Counted from the stretch's first letter, positions 19,287 through 27,561 are shown. The stretch: DNA of 38,004 bases from CAYWOS01 sp964459985 (GCA_964459985.1 CAYWOS010000022.1:1-38004), one strand, 5' to 3'. Notes: a model not told the origin generated them from the sequence alone. A program made the numbers and translations.

Positions 19287-21089
19287 ATGGCAGATAAAAC
19301 GATCAACTTAACCATCAACGGCAAGCCCATCGCGGCGAAGGAAGGGCAAACCATCCTTCAGGCCGCGCAGGATTCCAATATCTACATTCCCAGCCTTTGC
19401 TATCTCGAGGGCGTTCATCAGTACGGCGGCTGCCGCATGTGCATGGTCGAGGTCGAGGGCTTCCGCACGCTCGTCGCCGCCTGCATGGTCAAAATCCGCG
19501 AGGGCATGGTGATCCACACCAACTCCGCCAAGGCGCGGCAGGCGCGCAAGCTCAACTGCGAACTGATCCTATCCGATCATCCGCAGGACTGCCTGAGCTG
19601 CGAGCGCAACGGCCAGTGCGAGCTTCAGCATCTGGCGAAAACGCTGGGCATTACCGAGGCGCGCTTCAAGGGCGAAAGATCCGCCAGCATTCAGGATATG
19701 TCGCCCTCCATCACCCGCGACACCAGCAAGTGCATCCTGTGCCGCCGCTGCGTCAGCGTGTGCAACAACATCCAGAAGATCGGCGTGCTCAACGCCCAGA
19801 ACCGCGGCTTCAAAACGGTCATCGCGCCCGCCGGCGGCAAGTCCATCAGCGAGGTGGACTGCATGAACTGCGGCCAGTGCGTCGCCGTCTGCCCCGTCAA
19901 CGCCTTGAGCGAAACCACCAGCATCCCGCAGGTCTGGAACGCCATCAACGACCCGCAAAAGCGCGTGATCGTGCAGGTCGCGCCCGCCGTGCGCGTGGGC
20001 ATCGGCGAGGAGTTCGGGCTGCCCGTGGGCACGCCCGTCACCGGCAAGCTCGCCACCGCGCTCAAGGAGCTCATGTTCGACGACGTGTTCGACACCGATT
20101 TCGCCGCCGACGTCACCATCATGGAAGAAGGCAGCGAATTCCTCGAACGCGCCAAGGCCGCGCTCACCGGCGGCAAGGCGACGCTGCCCATGATCACCTC
20201 CTGCAGCCCGGGCTGGATCAAGTTCCTCGAGCACCGCTTCCCCGATTTCACCGGCAATCTGTCCACCTGCAAGTCCCCGCACATGATGATGGGCGCGCTC
20301 ATCAAGAGCTACTACGCGCACAAGCTCGGCATCGATCCCAAGACCATGTACGTCGTCTCTGTCATGCCCTGCACCGCCAAGAAGTTCGAAATCACCCGTC
20401 CCGAAATGGTCAACGACGGGATGCCCAACGTCGACGCCGTCCTCACCGTGCGCGAGCTTGCGCGCATGATCCGCGAGGCGGGCATTGATTTCGCCAACCT
20501 GCCCGATTCCGCCTTCGAAGCGCCCATGGGCATCGGCACCGGCGCGGCGGACATCTTCGGCACGACGGGCGGCGTCATGGAAGCGGCGCTGCGCACGGTG
20601 TACGAATTGGTCACCGGCCGCGAGCTGCCCTTTGAAAAGCTCCGCATCGCGCCCATCGAAACCAAGGATCAGGTCAAGAAGGCCGAATTGACGTTCGAAA
20701 ACGTGCTGCCCAACTATTCCTTCCTCGAGGGCTTTACCGCCAAGGTCGCCGTCACCAGCGGCTTCGCGGGCGCCGAAATCATCATGGAAGAGATCGCCTC
20801 GGGCAAGGCCGACTACCAGTTCGTCGAGGTCATGGGCTGCCCGGGCGGCTGCGTCACGGGCGGCGGCCAGCCGCGCGCGCTCGTCAAGAACGCATGGGCG
20901 GAACGCGCCAAGGGCCTCTACGCCGAGGACGGCGGCAAGAAGCTGCGCAAGAGCCATGACAACCCCGCCGTGCAGAAACTGTACAGCGAATACCTGCTCG
21001 AGCCGCTGGGACACTTGAGCCACGAATTGCTGCACACAACCTACACCCCGCGCGGACGGTACAACGAATTGCTCGACGACAAGCAATAA
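19287..21089 (+). CDS. hydA: [FeFe] hydrogenase catalytic subunit (HydA/HndD type)
   Basis: A 600-residue enzyme for reversible H2 formation. N-terminal electron relays: [2Fe-2S] with Cys38, Cys49, Cys52, Cys66; His-ligated [4Fe-4S] with His98, Cys102, Cys105, Cys111; two [4Fe-4S] with Cys149/152/155/202 and Cys159/192/195/198. The H-cluster domain has L1 TSCSPGW (304-310), L2 MPCTAKKFE (360-368, Cys362) and L3 EVMGCPGGC (Cys518, Cys522). The small HydA C-terminal domain is at the end. The L1 motif has Ser307 where the classical TSCCP has a second Cys. GAGGG lies eight bases before the ATG. It lies 11 bases after hydB. The maturases HydE, HydF and HydG are not in the window. Confidence 0.96.
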   Translation: MADKTINLTINGKPIAAKEGQTILQAAQDSNIYIPSLCYLEGVHQYGGCRMCMVEVEGFRTLVAACMVKIREGMVIHTNSAKARQARKLNCELILSDHPQDCLSCERNGQCELQHLAKTLGITEARFKGERSASIQDMSPSITRDTSKCILCRRCVSVCNNIQKIGVLNAQNRGFKTVIAPAGGKSISEVDCMNCGQCVAVCPVNALSETTSIPQVWNAINDPQKRVIVQVAPAVRVGIGEEFGLPVGTPVTGKLATALKELMFDDVFDTDFAADVTIMEEGSEFLERAKAALTGGKATLPMITSCSPGWIKFLEHRFPDFTGNLSTCKSPHMMMGALIKSYYAHKLGIDPKTMYVVSVMPCTAKKFEITRPEMVNDGMPNVDAVLTVRELARMIREAGIDFANLPDSAFEAPMGIGTGAADIFGTTGGVMEAALRTVYELVTGRELPFEKLRIAPIETKDQVKKAELTFENVLPNYSFLEGFTAKVAVTSGFAGAEIIMEEIASGKADYQFVEVMGCPGGCVTGGGQPRALVKNAWAERAKGLYAEDGGKKLRKSHDNPAVQKLYSEYLLEPLGHLSHELLHTTYTPRGRYNELLDDKQ

Positions 21090-21186
21090 TACCTCCGATT
21101 CCCGCCGCCGCGATCATGGAAATTCCTCCGCGATCAAGGCGAAATACGCAACCGTCGCCGATTTCAAGGGATTTATCCCGCGAAAC

Positions 21187-21296
21187 AGGGGACGCGCAAA
21201 AGCCGACGGGAGACGCATCGCGCATCAGCGCCGCGTCCGCTCGCCGCGCTTGTCCCCTCGGGGCGCGTCCGGATATCGGGCGCGCCCATTCTTTTT
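21187..21296 (+). promoter_or_regulatory. Structured leader with intrinsic terminator before the hydrogenase regulator gene
   Basis: An 11-bp helix with a two-base bulge joins AGGGGACGCGC (21187-21197) to GCGCTTGTCCCCT (21246-21258) and encloses a hairpin at 21212-21237 (GACGC and GCGC stems, ATCA loop). The intrinsic terminator follows three bases later. GGACGCGC (21190-21197) is also a perfect 8-base complement of the terminator's left arm GCGCGTCC (21263-21270), so the leader can fold in two exclusive ways: helix plus terminator, or antiterminator. The ribosome binding site lies directly behind the T-tract. This is riboswitch- or attenuator-like, but the family is not recognised. Confidence 0.45.
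21261..21296 (+). terminator. Intrinsic terminator between hydA and the regulator gene
   Basis: An 11-bp GC-rich stem with one U-G pair (21261-21271 with 21277-21287, loop GATAT) is followed by ATTCTTTTT (21288-21296). It is the only strong terminator after hydA and stands just before the GGGAGG of the next gene. Confidence 0.65.
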
Positions 21297-21310
21297 CAGG
21301 GAGGTTTATC

Positions 21311-21556
21311 ATGGACAGTCGTATCGCGCTGATGAGCGTCATTGTCGAAAACCCAGATTCGGTCGAAAAGCTCAACGCGCTGCTGCACAAGTTTGCCCCG
21401 CACATCATCGGGCGCATGGGGCTGCCCTGCCGCGCGCGCGGCGTCAGCCTCATTTCCGTCGCCCTCGACGCGCCCGCCGACGCCGTCAGCGCGCTCGCCG
21501 GGCAGATCGGCGCGCTCCCCGGCGTCAGCGCCAAGACGGTGTATGCAAAGGCGTAG
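21311..21556 (+). CDS. TM1266-type iron-only hydrogenase system regulator (ACT-like)
   Basis: An 81-residue protein with a ferredoxin/ACT-like fold: SRIALMSVIVENPDSVEKLNALLHKFAPHIIGRMGLP, ending GQIGALPGVSAKTVYAK. This is the TM1266 family of putative regulators found beside [FeFe] hydrogenase or maturation genes. Its location behind hydA fits. ATG 21311 follows GGGAGG with ideal spacing, and upstream codons in the open frame are leader sequence. It is 221 bases from hydA with an intrinsic terminator in between, so it may be made only on read-through or be separately controlled. The molecular action of the family is not established. Confidence 0.85.
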   Translation: MDSRIALMSVIVENPDSVEKLNALLHKFAPHIIGRMGLPCRARGVSLISVALDAPADAVSALAGQIGALPGVSAKTVYAKA

Positions 21557-21560
21557 GGAG

Positions 21561-21605
21561 ACGGGGACGGGGACGACGGGGAGGACGGGGACGGGGACGA
21601 CGGGG
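21561..21605 (+). repeat. G-tract direct repeat, potential G-quadruplex
   Basis: A 21-base unit occurs twice exactly (21561-21581 and 21585-21605), separated by AGG. It holds six GGGG tracts (21563, 21569, 21578, 21587, 21593, 21602) with loops of two or five bases, a strong G-quadruplex motif on the plus strand. It begins four bases after the regulator stop codon. Confidence 0.85.
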
Positions 21606-21606
21606 C

Positions 21607-21631
21607 GTTCTTTTTCTTGAAGAAAAAGAAC
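21607..21631. repeat. Perfect AT-rich palindrome
   Basis: GTTCTTTTTCTT (21607-21618) and its exact complement (21620-21631) around a single central G. No T-tract follows on either strand, so it is not a standard terminator. It opens an AT-rich stretch reaching to the transporter gene at 21713, unlike the GC-rich surroundings. Confidence 0.8.
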
Positions 21632-21712
21632 CAAAAAGACGATTTGGGGAAAAGGATCATTGAAACAGAGAAACGGGTATATAGCGAAAGAATATAGAAG
21701 GGGGATTTGGTT

Positions 21713-22666
21713 ATGAAAAGAGTATTGATCATGTTGCTTGTTTTGTGCCTGTCGCTGGCGTTTGCGGCGACGGCGGAGGAAGCCGCCGTTCGCGTCGCCG
21801 CGCTCAAAGGCCCCACCGGCATGGGAATGGTCAAAATGATGAAGGACGAGGCGCAAAACCCCGCCTACGCCTTCACGCTGGCGGGCAGCGCCGACGAGAT
21901 CGTGCCGCTCTTGGCCAAGGGCGAGATAGACATCGCCGCCGTGCCCGCCAACCTCGCCGCCATCCTGTATCAAAACACGCGCGGCGGCGTGCGCGCCGTC
22001 GCCGTCAATACGCTGGGCGTGCTCTACGTCGTCGAGCGCGGCGACACCGTGCATTCGGTCGCCGATCTCGTCGGGCGCACGCTGTATTCCGCCGGGCGCG
22101 GCGCGTCGCCCGAGTACGCGCTGGATTACATCCTGCGCTCGAGCGGCATCGATCCCGAAACCGATCTGACCGTCGAATACCGCAGCGAGCACGCCGAGTG
22201 CCTCGCCGCGCTTTTGCAGGATGAAACCGCCCTCGCGCTGCTGCCGCAGCCCTTTGTGAGCGCGGCGATGGGCAAGGCGGACGATCTGCGCGTCGCGCTC
22301 GACCTGACCGAGGAATGGGAAAGCGCGCGGGGCGAGGACGGCGGCGCGCTGCTGACCGGCGTGTACGTCGCGCGCGCAGCGTTCATCGACGAAAACCCCG
22401 ACGCCCTCGCCGCCTTCCTCGAGCAATACGCCGCGTCGGTCGCCTATGTCAACGAGAACGTCGAGGCCGCCGCCGCGCTGATCGGCGAATACGGCATCGT
22501 CGCCGAAAGCGCGGCGCGCGCCGCCATTCCCGAGTGCAACATCGTGTGCGTCACGGGCGAGCCGATGCAGGCCATGCTGTCGGGCTATCTCGCCGTGCTC
22601 GGCGCGCGAAATCCCGCCGCGATCGGAGGAACGCTTCCCGATGACGCCTTCTACTATATCCCCTGA
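21713..22666 (+). CDS. ABC transporter substrate-binding protein (NitT/TauT, NMT1-like)
   Basis: A 317-residue exported binding protein. A Sec signal peptide (MKRVLIMLLVLCLSLAFAATA) without lipobox is followed by a type II periplasmic-binding fold: VRVAALKGPTGMGMVKMM, GEIDIAAVPANLAAILYQ and GVLYVVERGDTVHSVADLVGRTLY. This pattern belongs to the NMT1/SsuA-like group (COG0715), whose ligands include sulfonates, nitrate, and thiamine or pyrimidine precursors. The ligand here is not known. AAGGGGG precedes ATG 21713, and an in-frame start two codons earlier is possible. The gene overlaps the permease by 26 bases. Confidence 0.85.
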   Translation: MKRVLIMLLVLCLSLAFAATAEEAAVRVAALKGPTGMGMVKMMKDEAQNPAYAFTLAGSADEIVPLLAKGEIDIAAVPANLAAILYQNTRGGVRAVAVNTLGVLYVVERGDTVHSVADLVGRTLYSAGRGASPEYALDYILRSSGIDPETDLTVEYRSEHAECLAALLQDETALALLPQPFVSAAMGKADDLRVALDLTEEWESARGEDGGALLTGVYVARAAFIDENPDALAAFLEQYAASVAYVNENVEAAAALIGEYGIVAESAARAAIPECNIVCVTGEPMQAMLSGYLAVLGARNPAAIGGTLPDDAFYYIP

Positions 22667-23417
22667 CGCGCGGAAGCGCCGCGCGCTGCCGCTCCTTGCC
22701 GCGCTGTTCTGGCTGGCCGCGTGGCAGGCGGCGTCGATGCTGGTCGGCTATGATTTCCTGCTGGCGTCGCCCTTCGCCGTGCTCAAAACGCTGTGGGCGC
22801 TGCTCAAAACGCCGGCGTTCTACCGCGCGGCGGCGTTCACGTCGTGGCGCGTGCTGGCGGGGTATCTCGCCGCGCTCGTCTGCGCCGTGCTGCTGGCCGC
22901 GCTCGCCCGGCGTCTGCCCGCCGTCCGCGCGCTTTTGTCGCCGCTCGTATTGGCGGCGCGCGCCGTGCCCGTCGCCTCGTTCGTCATTCTGGCGCTGATT
23001 CTGACGTCCTCGCGCAATCTGTCCGTCCTGATTTCCTTCCTGATCGCCTTTCCCGTGATGTACGCCGGGCTGCTCTCGGCGCTGGATCATACCGATCGGA
23101 AGCTGGATGAAATGGCGCGCGTGTTCCGCTTGCCCTTTTTCCGCCGCGCGCTGCGCGTGCTGACCCCGCAGATCCTGCCCGCGTTTTCCTCGGTCTGCGT
23201 GACGGCGCTCGGGCTGGCGTGGAAATCGGGCGTGGCGGCGGAGGTGATCGGCTATCCGCGCGGCTCGATCGGCGACAGGCTGTATCAGGCGAAAATCACG
23301 CTGCAAACGCCCGAACTGTTCGCGTGGACGCTGGTGATCGTGATGATCAGCCTCGTCACGGAACGTCTGCTCAAGATCGGCCTGACGGCGCTCAACAAAG
23401 CCGTCGCGGGGAGGTGA
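22641..23417 (+). CDS. ABC transporter permease (SsuC/TauC type)
   Basis: A 258-residue membrane protein with about six hydrophobic segments (first near LPLLAALFWLAAWQAASML). The coupling loop contains KLDEMARVFRLPFFRRALRVLTPQILPA, the EAA region of the SsuC/TauC family, and the later segment GLAWKSGVAAEVIG is also typical. It starts within the 3' end of the binding-protein gene in another frame, behind GGAGG at 22625-22629. It forms the channel of the transporter with the ATPase that follows after four bases. Confidence 0.88.
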   Translation: MTPSTISPDARKRRALPLLAALFWLAAWQAASMLVGYDFLLASPFAVLKTLWALLKTPAFYRAAAFTSWRVLAGYLAALVCAVLLAALARRLPAVRALLSPLVLAARAVPVASFVILALILTSSRNLSVLISFLIAFPVMYAGLLSALDHTDRKLDEMARVFRLPFFRRALRVLTPQILPAFSSVCVTALGLAWKSGVAAEVIGYPRGSIGDRLYQAKITLQTPELFAWTLVIVMISLVTERLLKIGLTALNKAVAGR

Positions 23418-23421
23418 TTGC

Positions 23422-24009
23422 GTGCTGATCGTCAAAAACGCCGAAAAGCGCTATGAAAACGGACGGCTGAAGCCCGTCTCCTTCACGCTGGCGCGCGGCG
23501 AAACGCTGTGCGTGATGGGCGCGTCGGGGAGCGGCAAAACGACGCTGCTGCGCCTGATCGCCGGGCTGGAAGCGCCCGACGGCGGCGAGATCGTCAATCC
23601 GTTTTCCGTGAGCATGGCGTTTCAGGAGGATCGCCTGATCGAAGATATGACGGCGACGGGCAATCTTTTGCTCGTGCAGAAAAAGCCCGACCGCGCGCGC
23701 GCCGAGGCGCTTTTGCGCGAAGCGGGGCTGACCGACGCCCCGCGTCAGCGCGCGCGCACGTTAAGCGGCGGACAAAAGCGCCGCGTCGCCGTGCTGCGCG
23801 CGCTCGTGAGCGACGGCGACATCCTGCTGCTCGACGAGCCGTTCAAGGGGCTGGACGACAACGCGCGCGACGCCATGACGCGCCTGATCCTGCGCGAGCG
23901 CGCCGGCCGCGCCGTGCTGCTGGTGACGCACGACGCGCGCGAGGCGGCGGCGTTCGGGGGACGCGTGCTGCTGATCGACGCGCCGGACGCCGCGCAGCCC
24001 TCCGCCTGA
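23422..24009 (+). CDS. ABC transporter ATP-binding protein (SsuB/TauB type, short)
   Basis: A 195-residue ATPase starting at GTG 23422 behind GGGGAGG. All functional motifs are present: Walker A GASGSGKTT, Q-loop FQEDRLIED, signature LSGGQKRR, Walker B ILLLDEP and switch His in LVTHD. It is 50 or so residues shorter than SsuB/TauB because the usual C-terminal extension is missing, so it appears complete but minimal. It energises the permease just upstream. The gene ends the three-gene unit and faces tex. Confidence 0.9.
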   Translation: MLIVKNAEKRYENGRLKPVSFTLARGETLCVMGASGSGKTTLLRLIAGLEAPDGGEIVNPFSVSMAFQEDRLIEDMTATGNLLLVQKKPDRARAEALLREAGLTDAPRQRARTLSGGQKRRVAVLRALVSDGDILLLDEPFKGLDDNARDAMTRLILRERAGRAVLLVTHDAREAAAFGGRVLLIDAPDAAQPSA

Positions 24010-24045
24010 CGCCCGCGCCGCCCGGCGCCGCGTCAAAAAATTGTC

Positions 24046-24083
24046 CGAAAAACAAAACGCCGCGTCCCTTTTCGGGGCGCGGC
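24046..24083 (-). terminator. Intrinsic terminator of the argS-to-tex unit
   Basis: On the minus strand, a 10-bp GC-rich stem (24083-24074 with 24068-24059) with a five-base loop is followed by GTTTTGTTTTT, 31 bases after the tex stop codon. Confidence 0.75.
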
Positions 24084-24113
24084 GGATTCGTGACGCGATG
24101 ATTAGAACGCGGC

Positions 24114-26270
24114 CTACTCGCTTTTCGGCGGCAGCATGGTCAGCGCGATGCGCTTTTTCTGAAGATCGACGTCGATCACCCAGACCTTCACCACGTCGCC
24201 CACCTTGACGACCTCGCCCGGGCGCTTGATGAAGCGGTTCGCCATGCGCGAGATGTGCACAAGACCGTCCTGATGCACGCCGATATCGACAAACGCGCCG
24301 AAATCGATCACGTTGCGCACCGTGCCCGTCAGTTCCATGCCGGGCGTCAGATCCTTGATATCGAGCACGTCGGTGCGCAGGACGGGCTTGGGCAATTCGT
24401 CGCGCGGGTCGCGCCCCGGCTTCATCAGATCGGCCACGATGTCGTTCAGCGTCGGCACGCCGACATGCAGCCGCCCGGCAAGCTCGGCGACGCCGATCTG
24501 CTCGGCTTTCATTTTGAGCGTTTGCAGATTGCCCGCGCGCACGTCGTCGCGCGAAAAGCCGAGCGTCTCGAGCAGCTTTTCGGCCGCCGCGTAGGATTCG
24601 GGGTGCACGCCGGTGGCGTCGAGCGGGTTTTTGCCGCCTGAAACGCGCAGGAAGCCGGCGCACTGCTCAAACGCGCGCGGGCCGAGCTTGGGCACCTTTT
24701 TGAGATCGGTTCTGGATTTGATGCCGTTTTCGTCGCGGTAGGCGACGATGTTTTTCGCCAGCGCCGGCCCGACGCCGGCGACGAAGGACAGCAGCGAGGG
24801 CGAAGCGGTGGACACCTCGACGCCCACCTGATTGACGCACGATTCGACGACGCCCGACAGCGCCTCGTTCAGCCGCGCTTCCTTTACGTCGTGCTGGTAC
24901 TGCCCCACGCCGATCGCCTTGGGATCGATCTTGACCAATTCGGCGAGCGGGTCCTGCATCCGGCGCGCGATGGACACGGCGCTGCGCAGCGATACGTCGA
25001 ATTCGGGGAATTCCTCCGCGCCGAGCTTGGACGCCGAATACACCGACGCGCCCGCCTCGCTGACAATCATGTACGCCACGCCGCGCGGCAAATCGGGCAG
25101 AAGCGACGCGATGAACTGCTCGCTCTCGCGCGACGCCGTGCCGTTGCCGATGGCGATCGCCGTGATCCCATAGGCCTGCGCCCATCCGATGATGAGCCTT
25201 TTCGCCGCCTCGCGCCCCTGCGTCTGCCCCGGAATGGTGAAATGCCCGACGCCGGTGGCGAGCACGCGCCCCGTTTCGTCCACCACGGCGAGCTTGCAGC
25301 CCGTGCGGAAGCCGGGATCGACGCCCAGCGTCACTTTGCCCTTGACGGGCGGCTGCATGAGCAATTGATGCAGGTTATCGGAAAACGCGCGCACCGCCGA
25401 TTCCTCGGCTTTTTCGGACAGCTCGGCGCGGATCTCGCGCTCGAGCGAGGGGAAGATCAGCCTTTCCCACGCGTCGGCGACGGCCAGCGCCGCCTGTTCC
25501 GCCGTCGGCGCGCCGGGCGTGACGAAGGCGTTTTCGAGCAGGCGCACGGCGGGCGCGTCCTCCAAAGCGACGGACACGCGCAGATATTCTTCCTTTTCGC
25601 CGCGATTGACCGCCAGCACGCGGTGCGGCGGGATCTTGGCGACAGGCTCGGCATAATCGAAATACTGGGCGTACACCTCGCCGCCGTCCTTGATTTTGAC
25701 CGAATGCAGCACGCCGGCGCGGCGCGCGTACTCGCGCAGCTTTCCGCGCGCGGCGGCGTCGTCCGACACCGATTCGGCGATGATGTCGCGCGCGCCCGCA
25801 AGCGCGGCGTCGGCGTTTGGCACGTCGTCCGTAATGTAATCGGAAGCGATCTCCAAAAGCGGTTTTGGCAGGCGCGGCTGCTGTGCCATGATGAGCAGCG
25901 CGAGCGGCTCCAGCCCGCGCTCGCGCGCGACGGCGGCGCGCGTGCGGCGCTTGGGACGGAAGGGACGGTAAATATCCTCGAGCGCCGCCAGCGTTTCGGC
26001 GTTCCTGATCGCCGACGAGATTTCGTCCGTCATCACGCCCTGATCGGTCAGGGATTTTTCGATCTCGGCGCGCCGCTTGTCCAGCCCGCGCAGGTACTCG
26101 AGCCTTTCCGCCAGCCCGCGCAGCACCTGATCATCCATCGCGCCCGTCGCTTCCTTGCGGTAGCGGGCGATGAAAGGGATGGTGTTGCCGGCGTCGATCA
26201 GCTGAACCGCGCTTTTGACCTGCTCGGGGCGCAAAGAAAACTGTTTGCTTAACAGGGTGATTTCATCCAT
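24114..26270 (-). CDS. tex: Tex family RNA-binding S1 protein
   Basis: A 718-residue cytosolic protein of the Tex family. The N-terminal helical part begins MDEITLLSKQFSLRPEQV and contains IPFIARYRKEATGAMDD. A YqgF-like RNase H fold starts at VTLGVDPGFRTGCKLAVVDE (about 325). Helix-hairpin-helix motifs are in SFVAGVGPALAKNIVAYR. The C-terminal S1 domain runs from GMELTGTVRNVIDFGAFVDIG to the end. Length is normal. Tex is linked to transcription and to toxin gene expression in some bacteria, with the exact action still debated. ATG 26270 was chosen as it gives the family N-terminus, and the longer open frame upstream runs back into purA. It follows purA after 16 bases. Confidence 0.94.
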   Translation of the reverse strand: MDEITLLSKQFSLRPEQVKSAVQLIDAGNTIPFIARYRKEATGAMDDQVLRGLAERLEYLRGLDKRRAEIEKSLTDQGVMTDEISSAIRNAETLAALEDIYRPFRPKRRTRAAVARERGLEPLALLIMAQQPRLPKPLLEIASDYITDDVPNADAALAGARDIIAESVSDDAAARGKLREYARRAGVLHSVKIKDGGEVYAQYFDYAEPVAKIPPHRVLAVNRGEKEEYLRVSVALEDAPAVRLLENAFVTPGAPTAEQAALAVADAWERLIFPSLEREIRAELSEKAEESAVRAFSDNLHQLLMQPPVKGKVTLGVDPGFRTGCKLAVVDETGRVLATGVGHFTIPGQTQGREAAKRLIIGWAQAYGITAIAIGNGTASRESEQFIASLLPDLPRGVAYMIVSEAGASVYSASKLGAEEFPEFDVSLRSAVSIARRMQDPLAELVKIDPKAIGVGQYQHDVKEARLNEALSGVVESCVNQVGVEVSTASPSLLSFVAGVGPALAKNIVAYRDENGIKSRTDLKKVPKLGPRAFEQCAGFLRVSGGKNPLDATGVHPESYAAAEKLLETLGFSRDDVRAGNLQTLKMKAEQIGVAELAGRLHVGVPTLNDIVADLMKPGRDPRDELPKPVLRTDVLDIKDLTPGMELTGTVRNVIDFGAFVDIGVHQDGLVHISRMANRFIKRPGEVVKVGDVVKVWVIDVDLQKKRIALTMLPPKSE

Positions 26271-26286
26271 AGAATATCCTATCTGT

Positions 26287-27561
26287 TTATCGTTCGATGA
26301 TTTCCGAGCGCTTGGGGCCGTTGGAGAGCATTTTGACGGGGCATTCGATCTCGCGCTCGATGAATTCGACGTACTTGCGGCAGTTTTCGGGCAGATCCTC
26401 ATACTTCGTGACGCCGCGCACGTCCTCTTTCCATCCGGGCAGCGAAGCGTAGACGGGCTTGGCGCGCGTGAGCAGCGGCGTGACGGGGAAATCGCGCACG
26501 GCGACGCCGTCGATCTCATAACCGACGCATACCTTGATTTCATCCAGATAGCTCAATACGTCCAGATTGGTCATCACGCACTCGGTCGCGCCCTGCACCA
26601 TGCAGCCGTAGCGCGTCGCCACGCAGTCGAACCAGCCCACGCGGCGCGGACGCCCCGTTTTCGCGCCGTACTCGCCGTGATCGCCGCCGCGTTTGCGCAG
26701 TTCTTCCGCCTCGTCGCCGAACAATTCGGTGGTGAAGGGGCCCGCGCCCACGCAGGAGGAATACGCCTTCGTCACGGCGATCACGCGCTCAAACGCCGTG
26801 GGCGGCAGCCCCGCGCCCACCGCGCCGAAGCCGGCGAGCGGCGAGGAGGAGGTGGTGAAGGGGAAAATGCCGTGATCGGGATCGCGCAGCGTACCCAGCT
26901 GGCCTTCGAGCAGGATGCGCTTGCCGTCCCTGACCGCCTTGTGCAGGTACTGCGCCATGTCGCAGACCATCGGCTTGATCTTCTGCCCGAGCGCGTAATA
27001 CTTCTCGGTCAGCTCGTCGGCGTCCAAAAGCGGCTTGTGATACAGGTTTTCAAGCAGCGCGTTCTTGAGCGCCGCGACGTTTTGAAAGCGGCTGCGGAGC
27101 AGTTCCTTATCGAAAAGCTGGCACACCTGCACGCCGATTTTTTGGAATTTGTCGCCGTAGAAGGGCGCGATGCCCGATTTCGTCGAGCCGAAACCGCCCT
27201 TGCCCAGCCGCTCTTCCTCGTAGCAGTCCAGCGCGATATGATAATCGGTCAGCACCTGCGCGCGGTCGGAAATCAACAGCGTCGGCGTCGGCACGCCCTG
27301 ATCGGCGAGCGACTGCATTTCGGACAGCAGCGCCTCGATATCCAGCGCCACGCCCGCGCCGATCATGTTGACGACGTCCCGGTGAAACACGCCCGAAGGC
27401 AGCAAATGCAGCGCGAACCGGCCGTAATCGTTGATGATGGTGTGGCCGGCGTTCGCGCCGCCCTGAAAGCGGATGACGATCTCGCTCTGACCGGCGAGCA
27501 TATCGGTAATCTTGCCCTTTCCCTCGTCGCCCCAGTTGGCGCCCACGATGGCGTGAATCAT
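26287..27561 (-). CDS. purA: Adenylosuccinate synthetase
   Basis: A 424-residue purine enzyme joining IMP and aspartate with GTP to make adenylosuccinate, the first step from IMP to AMP. The signature is plain: the N-terminal GTP-binding loop WGDEGKGK (10-17), GGANAGHT, and the later QLGTLRDPDHG and GVGAGPFTTEL-like stretch (SSCVGAGPFTTELFGDE). The ribosome binding site is CGGAGG. It lies 30 bases after dapL and 16 bases before tex, all on the same strand, so they are probably one transcript. Confidence 0.97.
   Translation of the reverse strand: MIHAIVGANWGDEGKGKITDMLAGQSEIVIRFQGGANAGHTIINDYGRFALHLLPSGVFHRDVVNMIGAGVALDIEALLSEMQSLADQGVPTPTLLISDRAQVLTDYHIALDCYEEERLGKGGFGSTKSGIAPFYGDKFQKIGVQVCQLFDKELLRSRFQNVAALKNALLENLYHKPLLDADELTEKYYALGQKIKPMVCDMAQYLHKAVRDGKRILLEGQLGTLRDPDHGIFPFTTSSSPLAGFGAVGAGLPPTAFERVIAVTKAYSSCVGAGPFTTELFGDEAEELRKRGGDHGEYGAKTGRPRRVGWFDCVATRYGCMVQGATECVMTNLDVLSYLDEIKVCVGYEIDGVAVRDFPVTPLLTRAKPVYASLPGWKEDVRGVTKYEDLPENCRKYVEFIEREIECPVKMLSNGPKRSEIIER

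Noticed and set aside
21160..21240. Possible c-di-GMP-I riboswitch (GGGGACGCGCAAAAGCC resembles its core)
   Set aside because: The similarity is limited to this one string; the GGCAAACC part and the second receptor helix are not found.
23422..24009. Truncated or pseudogene ATPase (195 residues)
   Set aside because: All ATPase motifs are present in order, the stop is clean, and only the optional C-terminal extension is missing.
26271..26543. 91-residue N-terminal extension of Tex
   Set aside because: It runs through the 3' end of purA in another frame and is not part of the Tex family.
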